From positions 124,001-188,000 of the forward strand of contig BLZA01000017.1 in NCBI GenBank assembly GCA_013423385.1: a DNA stretch of 64,000 nucleotides, given 5' to 3'. The notes below the pieces were generated by a model that worked only from the letters and a program-made list of their open reading frames with translations, had not been told where the DNA came from and did not search any database. Below are positions 10,890-22,090 of this stretch, in pieces. The position numbers were made by a program, and so were the translations under genes. The DNA is from Naganishia liquefaciens. Lineage: Eukaryota > Basidiomycota > Tremellomycetes > Filobasidiales > Filobasidiaceae. Position 1 is the first letter of the stretch; each line of letters starts with the position of its first letter.

Positions 10890-11595
10890 TTTGACTCGGT
10901 CAGCGATTCGGCCTGGACGTGTTCATCAGCTTGTTCATTCTCCACCTTCCTACGAGATTCTTGGCTGACGCGTGTCTGTCTGCGTTAGCAGTCTGCGGGC
11001 TCACTCGACCGCGAGATCGACTGTGTTCACGCTGCGATCATGCATCGCCCAAGACAACTCTACTCCTGTGATGCCTGACAACGATTGCTGCGAATGTCTA
11101 GATCTTCTTGATCTTATCGCATGCGACAAATATGACGACTGTCCATGCCCCCTAGTCGCAGCAGATCAATCGGCCCTCGGTTTCAGACCATCAGGTCAAC
11201 AGATTTTCATCGGCTACTGGCTTTCCTCGTAGAGTTGAGGTTGTTCAGTCTTGCCAACTGTCTCAGATCAACCAGATTGGGCTATTCGTTTTGCTGTTGG
11301 AAAATTCTACCAAATGCTTTGAATATGCTTTCCAACAATTTTCTCAGCCGCTAAGGTGGACGGTGGGTCAGCTAACCAAGGAGTGGAGAGCTGGGGTCGA
11401 GTGCCCGTATGAATGGGTTATGAATGGATCAAACCAACGCGGCACATGCTGATAAACGAGCTGATAAACGGCTGCATAAGCAAGAACCTTGTGTACCTCC
11501 TTAGCTTGATCTTTCCAAACCACAGTACAGGAATTTAGTGGAGGCCTGATCTGTGGAGGTATAGCAACTTCGGGGAATTCAAGTTGAATGTGTAG
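10890..11595. other. Intergenic, no gene seen
   Basis: No convincing reading frame or RNA gene. Leads into the tandem repeat block. Confidence 0.5.
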
Positions 11596-12215
11596 TTGCA
11601 ATTGTATGCAAACGGAATAATGGACATGGGTGAATTCGCGATCTTTACTTTCCTCGTCTTGCATTCACGCGAAAGGATGCGAAGGGGTGAGAGGCATATC
11701 AATGGATTCACGAATGTCTATAGAAGATATTTTTGCGTTCGCGGAATTGCAAGTGGTCGCAAATGTCCACAATACCTGCTCGAGCATCGCGACCACGCTG
11801 CGACTCGCGTTCTGGCTAGGGAAATCGCGATTTCTGCGTTCGATTTCCTTCTGCACTAACGCGAACGGCTGCGAACGGGTCAGAGGCCATCAACAGTGCT
11901 CAGATGTCTATACAGCATGCAAATGTGTTCGCATAATTGCAAGTGGTTGCAAACGGAATGAATACCCATTTGCGTATCGCGAGTCTACCGTCACGCGCAT
12001 TTTGGCTAGGGAATTCGCCATGTTCGCGTTCTTCCACCTCTGGCATCCCCGCGAACTGACGCGAACGGGTAAGAGGCATATCAATGGATGCACAGATGTC
12101 TGCAGAGTATGCCACTGCGTTTGCGCAGTCGCAAGTGCTTGCCAACGAAGGAACGATGCATGCACAGATGCCTACAGAATATGCCACTGCGAAACGCCGA
12201 GTCGCAAACAAAGTG
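11596..12215. repeat. Degenerate tandem repeat, about 190-bp unit
   Basis: A recurring block beginning GAGAGGCATATCAATGGA occurs at about 11687, in diverged form (CAGAGGCCATCAACAG) near 11879, and again as AAGAGGCATATCAATGGA near 12069, giving spacings close to 192 and 190 bases. Each copy carries the sub-blocks 'AGATGTCTA', 'GCAAGTGGT(T/C)GCAAA' and 'GCTAGGGAATTCGC' in the same order. A partial copy starts near 11600 and a short partial duplication ends near 12190. Repeats of GCGAACG are scattered throughout. Copies are clearly diverged from each other. It has no coding character and lies just upstream of the thioesterase gene. Confidence 0.75.
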
Positions 12216-12329
12216 ACGTATAATTCCCGTCGATCGCGCGGCTTGGCCCCCTGCGGCGCGTTTCAAACGAGAACGAGACGGTGTTGATGCTGGTCCGCTT
12301 GCCTTCACGTCCACACGGCATCGTACACC

Positions 12330-13618
12330 ATGTTCCGTCCGTTACACGCCAGCCTGTGCCGTGCGCCGATAACACGCGCACAATGCGCACAGAGACAGTC
12401 ATTTAGCAGTGAGTACCCTTTGCGCCGCCCATCCCTTGGCTCCTTCCCTTCCCTGCGGTCTCGCTTACGGTGCGAAGGGCAAGGCAGCCACCGTCGGCCA
12501 TATCGCCGTTGACACCGCGCCCGCTCCTCCTCTCCTCCAGACTGCAGGATCAAGACACCTGGCACGCAGTTTCGCTGCAGCCGCAATTATTCCGACAGGC
12601 CCGAGGATGCGATCAAGGTGGGTTCCAACCGTATGCCATGTCATTCCATCCTAATACCTTTTTCAGAGCTTACAGGCGGCCTTTCAAACACCTGGGAGCC
12701 CATTTTACCTGGCGCCAGGCGAACTTGGGCCGGCGGAACCGCACAATTGGCCAGAACACGACCCGGATGCTCCGTACATGGAGGCTGACAGTCATGTCAA
12801 CGCCGAGAAAAACAGTGCATCTGCCCCGACTACTTCTCGCAGCGGATCAACATTAGCTTCAGGGTGGCCTCACAATAACCCTGCCCATGCAAAAAGTCGG
12901 GCGCTCGCTGCTGAGCATGGGCGTGAGAACGAATACGATCTCGAGAGCATGGTGGAATGGCCAGTTGCATGGGGGGAACAGGACCAATTCAGGCGAGTCT
13001 CTTCTGGTCTTTCTAGTCTTTCTGATACCTTTAGGCTGATTGAGGAACCCGATGACATAGGCACGTGAATAATGTCAGCTTTGCACGATACTTTGAGGTG
13101 AATCCCGTTCACCACCAACCGCATGCCAAGTGGACTCATCAAGCCTGTCCATAGACAGCTCGAGTGCGCGTGATGCAGGCGTTTGAGCCGTACATGACGT
13201 CCAAGACATTCCGGCAATTCATGGTAAGCATAATCTTTGAGGCAGCATGGCGCCCTCCGTCTGACACCCTCAACAGGACGGTACCGGGATGGGACTTGTC
13301 GTAAAGTCTGTGTCGATAGAATACAGACGACCCGTCACATTCCCTGATTCAGTAAGTCCAAGCGGACATCACTATCACGCCGCCCAGGCTGAACACGTAT
13401 GATAGCTCGTCATCATGAGCAAACTCATCGACATTGACGAAAGAAAGGCATCCTTTGGACTGAAACAAGAGGCATATTCCCTCAACCAGAATACGGTAGT
13501 CGCGCGCTGCACGAGCGTTCAAGTGATGTATGATTTCCAGAATTTGCAAAAGGGCATCATGACGGATGAGGTGAAGCGGGCATTGCATGGGATCGTCGGG
13601 AGAAGTGTCAAGTCATGA
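12330..13618 (+). CDS. Mitochondrial hot-dog fold thioesterase-like protein
   Basis: Acyl-CoA thioesterase-like protein of the 4-hydroxybenzoyl-CoA thioesterase group. Exons 12330-12408, 12541-12617, 12667-12992, 13061-13097, 13155-13223, 13277-13351 and 13406-13618; 876 nt, 291 aa. The first 25 residues (MFRPLHASLCRAPITRAQC) are Arg-rich without acidic residues, as in a mitochondrial targeting peptide. A linker with SPFYLAPG follows, then the hot-dog domain: WPVAWGEQDQFRHVNNVSFARYFE, which carries the HxNN-type active-site loop, and VVKSVSIEYRRPVTFPD. Reading through DQFR-HVNN requires a GC-AG intron (12993-13060, donor AG|GCGAGT). The substrate cannot be told. Convergent with eL24. Confidence 0.85.
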
Positions 13619-14135
13619 CATATACGATGGGAAACTAGATCATCGCGTGGAAAAGCCAACCTTGTGACGAGACGCCCTATATCATGCTGTTCACCCTGAC
13701 TGTACACGTCGGAGATCCCTTGTAACATGCTGTTCTCTGCTGAAGGCGGTGTCTCTTGTACAACTTGAACATCGCTAACACCTCACCAATGAGACCTCGC
13801 ACATCTCGCCAAGAACGCATGATGCAGACTCAATCTCTGCTGGCGAGATAGGTTGTATAACTCCTCAGGTTTGGGCTCACTGTCAAAGCTTAGTATCAAG
13901 AGAATCCCGCCGATGATCCTTTGCCCCGCTCAACATTGTCCGTCCTACGCATGTTCAAAGTCGCAACTCGTCGGAGGCCAAGAATAACATAAACGGTTTA
14001 AACTACAACTGCCGATTGACCCATCTGGTGAATCCGTCATCAACATTCCGAAACTGTACATGGATCGAGCTTGCGGGCGCGGCGGAAACATTCGGCGAGA
14101 CAAAACGACGGTTCTACTTTTGAGCCGCTTGTGCT
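13619..14135. other. Convergent intergenic gap
   Basis: Between the 3' ends of the thioesterase and eL24 genes; no gene or RNA recognised. Confidence 0.5.
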
Positions 14136-14787
14136 TTATCGGCCACCAGCCTGTCGACCGGCCTTGCCACCAGCCTTGAAGGTCTGCTTGGGGGCCTGAG
14201 CAGTGGCAGCGGCACCCTTGGGCTGAGAAGCGCGGAATAGCGGGTCAGGTGCGGATCACAGACCATCGGAATCAGTCAAGACTCACTCGCTGGGCCTTGG
14301 TCTGCTCCTTGGCTCGCTTCTCCTCCTTGGCCTTGGTGATAGCGGCCTGTCGGGCAGCGTTTCGGACTTCAGGCTTAGCGTTCCTCTTGGCCATGATGGA
14401 GGCGAGGTCGGCACCGACGATTCCTCGCTAAGAACGCGATTCAGATCAGTTGCTGATCCTCCGCGCATTCATCCAGCCGCACGCACCTGGGCCTTGACAT
14501 TCTTCCTGCTCCTCTTCTTGGCGACCTCCTCAGCGAGACCCTTCTTGTGCATACGCCTGTAGACGACAGTCCACGAGATCTTTCGGGGGTTCTTTCGCTG
14601 AAGGAAAAGGGATTCCGTCTTGGAGCCGATGAATCGGAAGACCTTGCAAGGGCGAGATTGGCGTAAACATGCGCTCTGCGGACTGATTGCCGAGTCAAGG
14701 ACAAACCTTGGAGTCACCCCGAACGTAGAGCTTTCCCTTGGAAGGGTAGATCTTCTGACCCGAGAAGTTGCACAATTCGACCTTCAT
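14136..14787 (-). CDS. RPL24: 60S ribosomal protein eL24
   Basis: Structural protein of the large cytoplasmic ribosomal subunit. Four exons, 14707-14787, 14487-14642, 14287-14427 and 14136-14222, give 465 nt and 154 aa, the usual length. The N-terminal zinc-ribbon-derived domain reads [19 protein letters not shown], then [20 protein letters not shown] and the invariant [20 protein letters not shown]. The second half is the basic helix and Ala/Gly/Lys tail ending [13 protein letters not shown]. The first intron (14643-14706) uses a GTTTGT donor; the others use GTGCGT and GTGAGT. Only one of the ancestral zinc cysteines is visible, as in most eukaryotic eL24. Confidence 0.97.
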
Positions 14788-15812
14788 CTGTGTACGGACA
14801 AATCGATGTCAGCTGCCATCTCCAACCCTTTCCCGCGCATGCAGCAGGTCTTTTCGGTCGATCGTGTCAAGCGGGTAGGTGTCGGCCATTCATGATCGAG
14901 CGTGTACCGTCTTCGCATGGCATGGTGTTGATGCGTCGGACTGTCCAACAACCTTGCAGATCGAAGCTTGTCGGCGATGTTGACGTCCCACAAATTCCCT
15001 CCTGACCACCAATGGTCTGAACATTCAACAGGAGTCCTTTCAGTCATCCAACAGGAGTCCTTTCGGTCATCCGCCGATGTCCTTCATTCCATCTGTCGAT
15101 GTCGTGTCTAGCCTGATCTCGTGTTTGACGGCGTTCGAGTCCCCAGACCATGTCCCTTTCCCCATCCCTTCCAGCATTCCTCCATCCTTCGCATGTCCAT
15201 CCCGCTCGACGTTGACCGATCGATCCTCTCCATGCTGCATGCGCGAATCCAGCAAACTCACCTTGATGGATTTCCCTTACCCTTGAATCTGGCGATGATA
15301 CGGTCGGAGGCTATCAGAGCCGTCTTTGGAGTCGACCCGCGCAACAGCAGTCACGATGACGATCAAGGCATTCCCCGCCGTCATCCGGCGTGGCATCGCC
15401 GACGACGACGACGACGAGACGCGGTAGGCTGGTGTTCCCGCCTGGGCACTCGCCGGGACCGACTCTGGTTGCGCTTGCTGAAAGCGCCTGGGTGGCCAGA
15501 ATCACCTCCAATTGCTCAAGGCGGTTCTTGTTTTCCATCAAATCCGACTGGAACAACCTTTTTGCTATATTGTAACGCGTCTGTCTCACGAGCTAAAGGA
15601 TGGATTCGCCTTGAATATCCTCTGCACGCTGCAAGGGCGTTGTGTCCGCGGATTTATTGGAGACTGCATCGAGCGCACATAGACGTGACACTCCATTGGG
15701 CTGATACTACCATAGCCGAGTTGCCCAGCCCCATTCCCGAATTCTGAGCCGACCGCTGCGTAGAATTCCATCTATAAATGCTATGTATGGTGTACAACAT
15801 GCCTTGTGCCTT
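14788..15812. other. Unassigned 1-kb stretch
   Basis: Upstream of eL24 and downstream of the transporter. A plus-strand frame near 15121-15350 contains a protein-like stretch (DVDRSILSMLHARIQQTHLD), and a minus-strand frame stays open at 15314-15589. Neither gives a convincing spliced gene or known domain. It includes a short GAC repeat near 15400. Also near 15030-15067, the 18-base phrase TCCAACAGGAGTCCTTTC is almost repeated in tandem. Confidence 0.45.
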
Positions 15813-18267
15813 TCACTCGCACACCTTGCCTGCTCCTCCTTCCCCATTCCACATCTTTTTCAGCGCGAGCACCAAGCTGAGAAACATGACAATGACTCCG
15901 AAAGCCGTGCACGCTGCCGCCGGAAGTTTTTGCCTCGAGTACCATGGGCCGGTGCATAACTTGTAGTACGCCATGGCTGGGAAAAGGTACGCCAGCGCGG
16001 TGGCACTCAGACCGCCCGTGATCTCGAGTACGATACCGAGGTCACATGTTGTCATGGAGACTGCAAAGGGTTACTTTGGGCATCACTGGACGGCAGATGG
16101 TGCGGACTAACCCAACATGGTAGAAAATGTCAGAACGGTGGTCACGATGACGTGACGACGCTGGCTAAAAGGTTTATCCGGGTAGTAGAGCGTTTCAATG
16201 ACCTGTTTAATGGTCAGATGAGTGTGCGAATGCAGATGATGTCACCAGGACTGACTTCACGACAAACAAAGGCTTCCAAGGGCGATGTGGTGAACATGTT
16301 TAACCCAAAGCACAATCTTGCGACATTGATTAGGGCATCCGACTGTGGAGGAAAGATTCATCGTCATCCATCGAATGCCATTTTGACGTTCCAGCTGTTG
16401 CAAACTGACCGACGGAAAGTTATTCAAGATATTACCCTGAGTCAAGTGGCATTAGAGCTGAAAATATCAATAGTGTTCGTGCCAAAGATGGCTCACCTCT
16501 GTCTTGTCAGTAAATGACAGATATCCAGCGATCGACATGATCAAGCAGCAAATAAGACTCAGCAAAGTCGACACATGGGTGACCGTGTTGAACCTGCCAA
16601 CAACTATCAGCCATGAAAAAATTCAATGCAAGCCTGAATTGATATACCGATCTAATGTCGGTGTATGCAGACTGCCATAGATCAGAAGCGAATTATGATG
16701 ACAGACATACTACTTGCCACCATGGATCGTACCGTCAGTCGAAAAAAGAAAGAGACATAGAGCGCTGGATGACTCACAGCGAAGCTTATCACCCCGATGG
16801 CCTCGAATACCCTTGAATGCATCACCGAAAAGACATTGTCGTCCGATCCGCGTAACGACGGGTCCACCGTCGGACCTCTTACGAGCACGGAGAAGACAAT
16901 GATAAACATGGAGACGAGTGCTGTGATGAAAAGCCAAAAGGTCGACAATCCCCGTTAGGCACGCGAAAAAGAGCTGCAGGTAGACACATGCGTACCCATA
17001 CTGGACGCCCGCGAGAGCTTTGCGATATCTCGGTACAGGCTGAGAGGGTATGATACAAACACGGTCGCCAGAAAGACGACGAATTTCCGGTTGACGAGCA
17101 GCCAGAGGACGGGCGTCGTTGCGAACCAGGGGAAAACAGAGGCGATGACGTGCGGAATGGTGTCGCCTGTAGATTACGATGCCAGTTGGGATGTCAGCAT
17201 GGCTGGCGCCGGAGCCATCGAAGCTTGCGACTTATATGATGACTCCGCAGGCGCACATTCTGTAGAGATTGGCATTAGTTGGCTTTATTGGCTCAAGAGA
17301 TCGTGGGTTAGACCCACCCTCCGAGCGCGAACGCGAACTGGAAAAATGACACTGCCACTCTTCCGTAATAGCCAAAGCACGCTTCCATGATCTGACCAGG
17401 AAGAAGAATCAGGACGAGCGTCTCTACGATCCATTTGAGTCTCATCGACAAACTCACTCCGATATACGAGTCCCGCCCTGCGAGCTTTGCATTCAGGATA
17501 ATCAAGCGGATCGTCCTGATCCCGTTCCGCTCAGCATTGGCAACGCCCTTTGACGCGACATTGGTACACACCAATCTGTCACTCCACATAATACTATCAA
17601 GAGTGCTATACCCGTCCAGAAACCTGCTTCTGCAATCGCGAATGGCAATCCTACGTCGCGCATGGCTGTGAGCATGAGCCCAAGCGAAACGATGGGGAAT
17701 CGACTGACCTATGATTCCAGCTCCCAGGATTGAGTTCGACATCTAGACCCGGCATGACGGATCAGCTCGAGACTGGAACAGCGGATGCAGGGATTCACGT
17801 TGGCGATGCCCGCCATCAATGTCGACTTGGCACCTTGTCCCTCGGGCAACAGATGATCATACCCATCAAGACTATTCCTCCCTTCCTCATACCCTGCTGG
17901 ATGTTCCCTCGCCGAGCTAAATCCATTAAACAATAATGGCTCGGATGCTGAATTCGAATCTTCATGGCCTGCGTGAGGTACGGAGGTGAGTACCGCCAAT
18001 GCACGATACCAAGCTTGATGAAAGACCCTCACCATTCATACTCCGCCGACCGTACCCATCCTCATCGTCCAGCTCGCCCATCGCATACTCTTCCGCTGCA
18101 CGAACATCAACGCCGTACCCTCTCGTCGGTTTCCGCATCACGTCTGGCTCTGCCGCGTGCATGACAGGAGACGAGCTTGCTCCCGTCGAGCTTATATCCG
18201 GTGGACGTGGGCGCTCGAAAGATGTCGGTGGAGACGAGGCATCCTGGAGTGCTACCTGATAGGCCAT
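15813..18267 (-). CDS. Vacuolar-type amino acid transporter (AAAP/AVT family)
   Basis: Eleven-helix amino acid/H+ transporter of the AAAP family, closest in pattern to fungal AVT proteins that move amino acids across the vacuole membrane. Fifteen exons can be read, from 18033-18267 to 15813-16060, about 533 aa. Exon 1 and 2 encode a hydrophilic acidic N-tail. Core motifs: ANMSNSILGAGIIG, LPFAIAEAGFWTGI, DWTIRLIILNAKLAGR, GDTIPHVIASVFPWF, YVCHHNSLLIYGSL, SIAGYLSFTDKT, GNILNNFPS (a 27-nt exon, 16410-16436) and NVARLCFGLNMFTTSPLE. All junctions keep phase except one: exon 7 ends ATA at 17235 and the donor that should follow is missing, with one coding base also lacking before GDTIPH. A two-base loss at that border explains both. 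Confidence 0.88.
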
Positions 18268-18514
18268 GCTTCGCCGCAGTGCTGTCCGGCTGTGCGGGAC
18301 TCTGGGATGCGCAGTGGGCGAGGTCTAGGTGATGCATGCATACATGAATCACACACGGCTGGCTGCGCGCTTCCATTCCAGGCATTCGCATCCGCCTGCT
18401 TCCGCCGTGTTTCAGCTTGCCGCATCATCCAAGGGGGAGGATAGACAGTCTCGTACCCCTGGCCCTGACTGAGGAGCCACTAGTGACAAGGGGCACACAC
18501 ACACCCGACCCGCC
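18268..18514. promoter_or_regulatory. Divergent promoter, AVT transporter and PSMG4-like gene
   Basis: A 247-base gap between two head-to-head start codons. Contains a short CA repeat near 18494. No specific site recognised. Confidence 0.5.
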
Positions 18515-19398
18515 ATGTTTACACAGTCCCTCGCCTTTGCCTCACCGCTGCCATCTCCCTTTAACAAACCCCTACCAGGCTGCTCGGCGGATCCCGCGCA
18601 AAGAGCAGACACCGTCAACCAGTATGTCATACAGTTGACGATCCCATCATCGCAAGCTGCACCGCCATCAGTCGAGACTCGCATTGTCAGACCACGGCCA
18701 GTAGGAAGGGCAAAAGCGAGTATCATGGTCTGGGCCGGTATCGGACATCTCAAGCGATCCCGGTCGAGTAGGAATGGAAAGGAAGACGACCAGGTCGAGA
18801 TGAACGCGTACGAGCGAGCGCTGGCAGAGGAGCTGGATGAACCGAATGACGCAGAGCTGGGTCAACAATTTGAGGGATCAAGAAAGCTAGGCGAAGACTG
18901 GGCATGCGCGATTCCAACGACCCTGGTGAGCCATGCATGATAGCCCTGCAAAACCGGCGGAACAATGGATTCACAGCTCGTCGCGCGATTTTTTTACCTC
19001 TGAATAGCAAGGCAACCCGGTCGCTTCCTCTACCCTAATGAACGGAATCGAAGCGGACGCTTCCACCGGATCAGCGAGGTCAGGTAGATCAAAAGGCATG
19101 GCAGAACGACTAGGTACGTCGCCTCACCGCTCAATCCCGTACCCGCACACCGAGAACCGATGCCTCCCTCCCCATTTTCCCAGCCAAACGCTTCCAGATC
19201 CAAATGTTCCTCAGCCTCGATATCCCGCCGGCGACATCCCTCCTTGCATCCCTAGAGTCTACAGGCGGTCAATCGGTCACGAGTTTAGGTCCCGGAGGCG
19301 GTCTGCCGGGACTTGATCCGTTAGGGGATAAGCTTTATCTCGGGTTGGAAAAGGCGCTTGGCAGAGTGTTGGAGGAGGCTTTGGCGGGACGGGTGTAG
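18515..19398 (+). CDS. Proteasome assembly chaperone 4-like protein (PSMG4/Pac4)
   Basis: Likely PSMG4/Pac4, the partner of PSMG3 that helps assemble the proteasome alpha ring. Exons 18515-18925, 19008-19113 and 19184-19398; 732 nt, 243 aa. The pattern follows the family: a first strand block with VNQYVIQLTIP, then ASIMVWAGIG equivalent to the LFLWVG motif of PSMG4, then TTLQGNPVASSTL, then MAERLAKRFQIQMFLSLDIP equivalent to LAQRLARKTNKQVFVSYNL, and a final helix KLYLGLEKALGRVLEEAL. It is about twice the length of animal PSMG4 because of inserted acidic loops. Sequence identity in this family is always low, so the assignment rests on motif order. Confidence 0.65.
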
Positions 19399-20805
19399 AG
19401 GATGGTTGGCGACATTCTGGATTGGAGTTTTGGTCAGTCGCGCGATGGTCGCATGCGATGATCAACTAGAAGCTTGCCAGAGTGGCAATGATTTAGGAAA
19501 CCCGTCGATCACCCTTCAATCATTCCTCGCTCGTCCTGTGTTGTTCTGGGATGGTAAGCCCCAGCTCGAGAGCTTGTCCCGGGTGACCAAAGTCTTTGGG
19601 TCAGCTTTGTCAGATTCGAGATATTTTGAGAAATCGAGATGGTACTGGCAAAGGACCAGAGGCTACATCGTACAAACAAACCAAATCTAGGCCCCAAGTC
19701 ATGGCTGAAGGGTACACGGTCAGCCGTTGCTCGACTTTGTATCAACGATCCATGCGGGCATATCCTTTGCGGCGTTGCGGTTGAGGTTTGTGAATCTTAG
19801 TCTGTGAATCGTAGTCTGGACACGAAGGTTGTGTCTGTGACACCCTACTGTCCTACGCAATGCCATATGTTTGCAAACCGAGTCTTACTGTTCGACTGTA
19901 TCAATGTTGCTGCTTACCGACAAAGCGGTGAATCAGGGGTCATAACATGTGACCTGTCCCGCGACCGCGTTGCAACCTGGTCCTGAATATGATCTTGTAT
20001 TTCTCACACGACGCTTCGCAATCTTTCGGTTCCCTCGAAGCGGAGACTCGGGGTTTTCCAGCAAAGAAGTTTTCAAGGTCGATGGGGAGTTGGACGTGGA
20101 GGTCAGGACAGTAGATCTACATTTGGGCATATGTGATTGACGGAGACGATACTAATCCTAGAGGATTGATCGCTTCGACGGCCTCAGTGCCGATACACTG
20201 ATGATGGCTCAAGCTGTCACTTTTCCGGTTGTGCTATGCTGTAGGGGTTTGATTACCCGGCTGGACGGAAATGGAATGAGAAGCGCATATCATCTGTTTA
20301 CAGCATATTGTTATCCATATGTCATCCTGGTACCGGTTTCGTTCAGGCTCAACGCTTCTGTACCGGGCAAGTTGCCAGGACGGACAAGAAGATTCGAATT
20401 CGCGCTTTATGTCAAGAACGCTAAATCCTCCGAACTAGTTGAAGATCGGAAGCCCATTCGTGAGAGCTTTCCTGGGCGATTTTGACAGCGAATGCAAAGG
20501 CAAGTCAGCTGGTACGACTGAACGATGCAGAGATCTCCGTGGAAAACGCCGACAGGATCAGCTCAGCGAATCTTCTATTCTCAGGAACCGGGTCACGGGA
20601 TGCCTGATGATCGTCCGGAACTCGGAAAGCCCGGTCGGCCGGAGCCGAGATTTGGCCCCTTTGCATGCGAAGCGGAATCTGAAACGGACGATCTCCAGAT
20701 AAGCGCGATCGCTTTCAGCCTCAAATGTTGATTGATAGATCCGCTCGACAGGTCCATCCTTCGAAGAGCAGCAGCCTACAGTGCGATACACTGCCCTTAC
20801 GCATC
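19399..20805. other. Gene-poor 1.4-kb stretch
   Basis: Only short open frames on either strand, none with family character, and no tRNA or 5S rRNA signature. The last part probably contains the promoter of the Smr gene. An in-frame upstream ATG at 20725 would add 27 residues to that gene. Confidence 0.5.
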
Positions 20806-21979
20806 ATGGCGGCCCTAATCGTCGGGCTGATCAATATCCTGCAAAAAGTCCTTTGCGGCGGCGGCGGCGGCAACATTGACGGCAAGCCGAACCAAGGCAA
20901 CAATGACTACTACAACAATCAACAGCAGCAGCATAACCAGGGATTCCCCCCGTTGCAGTCAAACAATTATCCTCCGCAACAAGGCATAGGAAGACCTCCG
21001 CAAAATGCTTGGAACGGGCAGCCGCATAATGGACAGCAACACAACGGATACCAAAACCAGCAGTCTTACGGACAAAACTACAACAACAATCACCATGGAC
21101 CGTACCAAGCTTCCAATCAAGCCAATCTCCAGCGTCCCAACTATCAGGGCCCCGGAGGTCTTGTTGGCGGTGCAATCGTCGGCCCGAATCACAAGCAGGT
21201 GGGCCATAATGTCAGAGAATCGCGCTGGCAATGTAGCTTATCCCGGCAACTCAGGATGCGAACATGATCAACCAGAGTAACACCCACTACACTTCCCTCC
21301 GAAACCAAGCCCGCCAGCATGGAGATAAGGCCCATCAATACTTTGCCCAATCACAGGCAGCTTATAAGGCGGGTGATGGAGGTCGGGCACACGAGCTGAG
21401 CGAGATGGGCAAGGCGGAAATGCGAAAGAAGGACCAGGTCGATGATGAGGCCGAGGAATGGATCTACAGGGGTTTGTATCTATGTCATCCTCCATCGCTT
21501 TGGCTGAAGCTGAAGGTCTCCACGCTTCTAGAAAATAACACCGATTCTCCTCCCGGCACTATCGATCTTCACGGCCTCTACGTGAAAGAGGGTAAGTGAA
21601 CGCGTGCCTCGGGTCAGGTCTGGATCTGACCCCTTCGCCAGCTGTCGACCGTACCGAAGCCGCTATCGCCGAGGCACAACGAAATGGCCAGGAGGAAATC
21701 CGATTCATCGTCGGCAAGGGTAACCACAGTCAGGATCACAAGGCGAAAATCAAGCCTGCGATTGAGGAGTTGATGCGAAAGTAGGTACCTTAAATTCAAT
21801 CAGGGAGGCGCAAAACTGATGCCCTGGATCGCAGGTACAACTTGTCGGCACGACTCGACCCTCACAACTCGGGTGTATTGATAGTGGATCTGAACGGCAG
21901 GGAAGAGCATGGGCGATCCCGCAACGTCGACGCTGTGATTGGCGATATGTCTGATAAGAACGACTGCGTGATCATGTAA
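20806..21979 (+). CDS. DUF1771-Smr domain protein
   Basis: RNA-interacting/nuclease-type Smr protein with the usual DUF1771 helix in front. Exons 20806-21198, 21255-21471, 21532-21591, 21642-21780 and 21835-21979; 954 nt, 317 aa. The N-terminus begins MAALIVGLINILQKVLCGG and continues into a Gln/Asn/Tyr-rich prion-like stretch (residues about 25-130). DUF1771 follows: HYTSLRNQARQHGDKAHQYF through GRAHELSEMGKAEM. The Smr domain reads IDLHGLYVKEAV, then FIVGKGNHSQDHKAKIKPAI, with the LDLHG-type and G-x-G-x-HS motifs present, and closes with NSGVLIVDL. The intron at 21472-21531 has a GTTTGT donor. Convergent with Sec8, 111 bases apart. Confidence 0.92.
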
Positions 21980-22090
21980 TCAGGTATTTCCCAGTGTCCT
22001 CTAAATCGCCTATCTGGAATCATTGCCATACAAGCGCACCAGGTTCCATTCGTTTTTTCAATACAACTTGTTTTTCCCATCGGTCGTCAA

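Noticed and set aside
15121-15747. 208-codon plus-strand frame
   Set aside because: Starts with a protein-like stretch but turns into an Arg-rich run from a GAC repeat; no domain and no supported exons.
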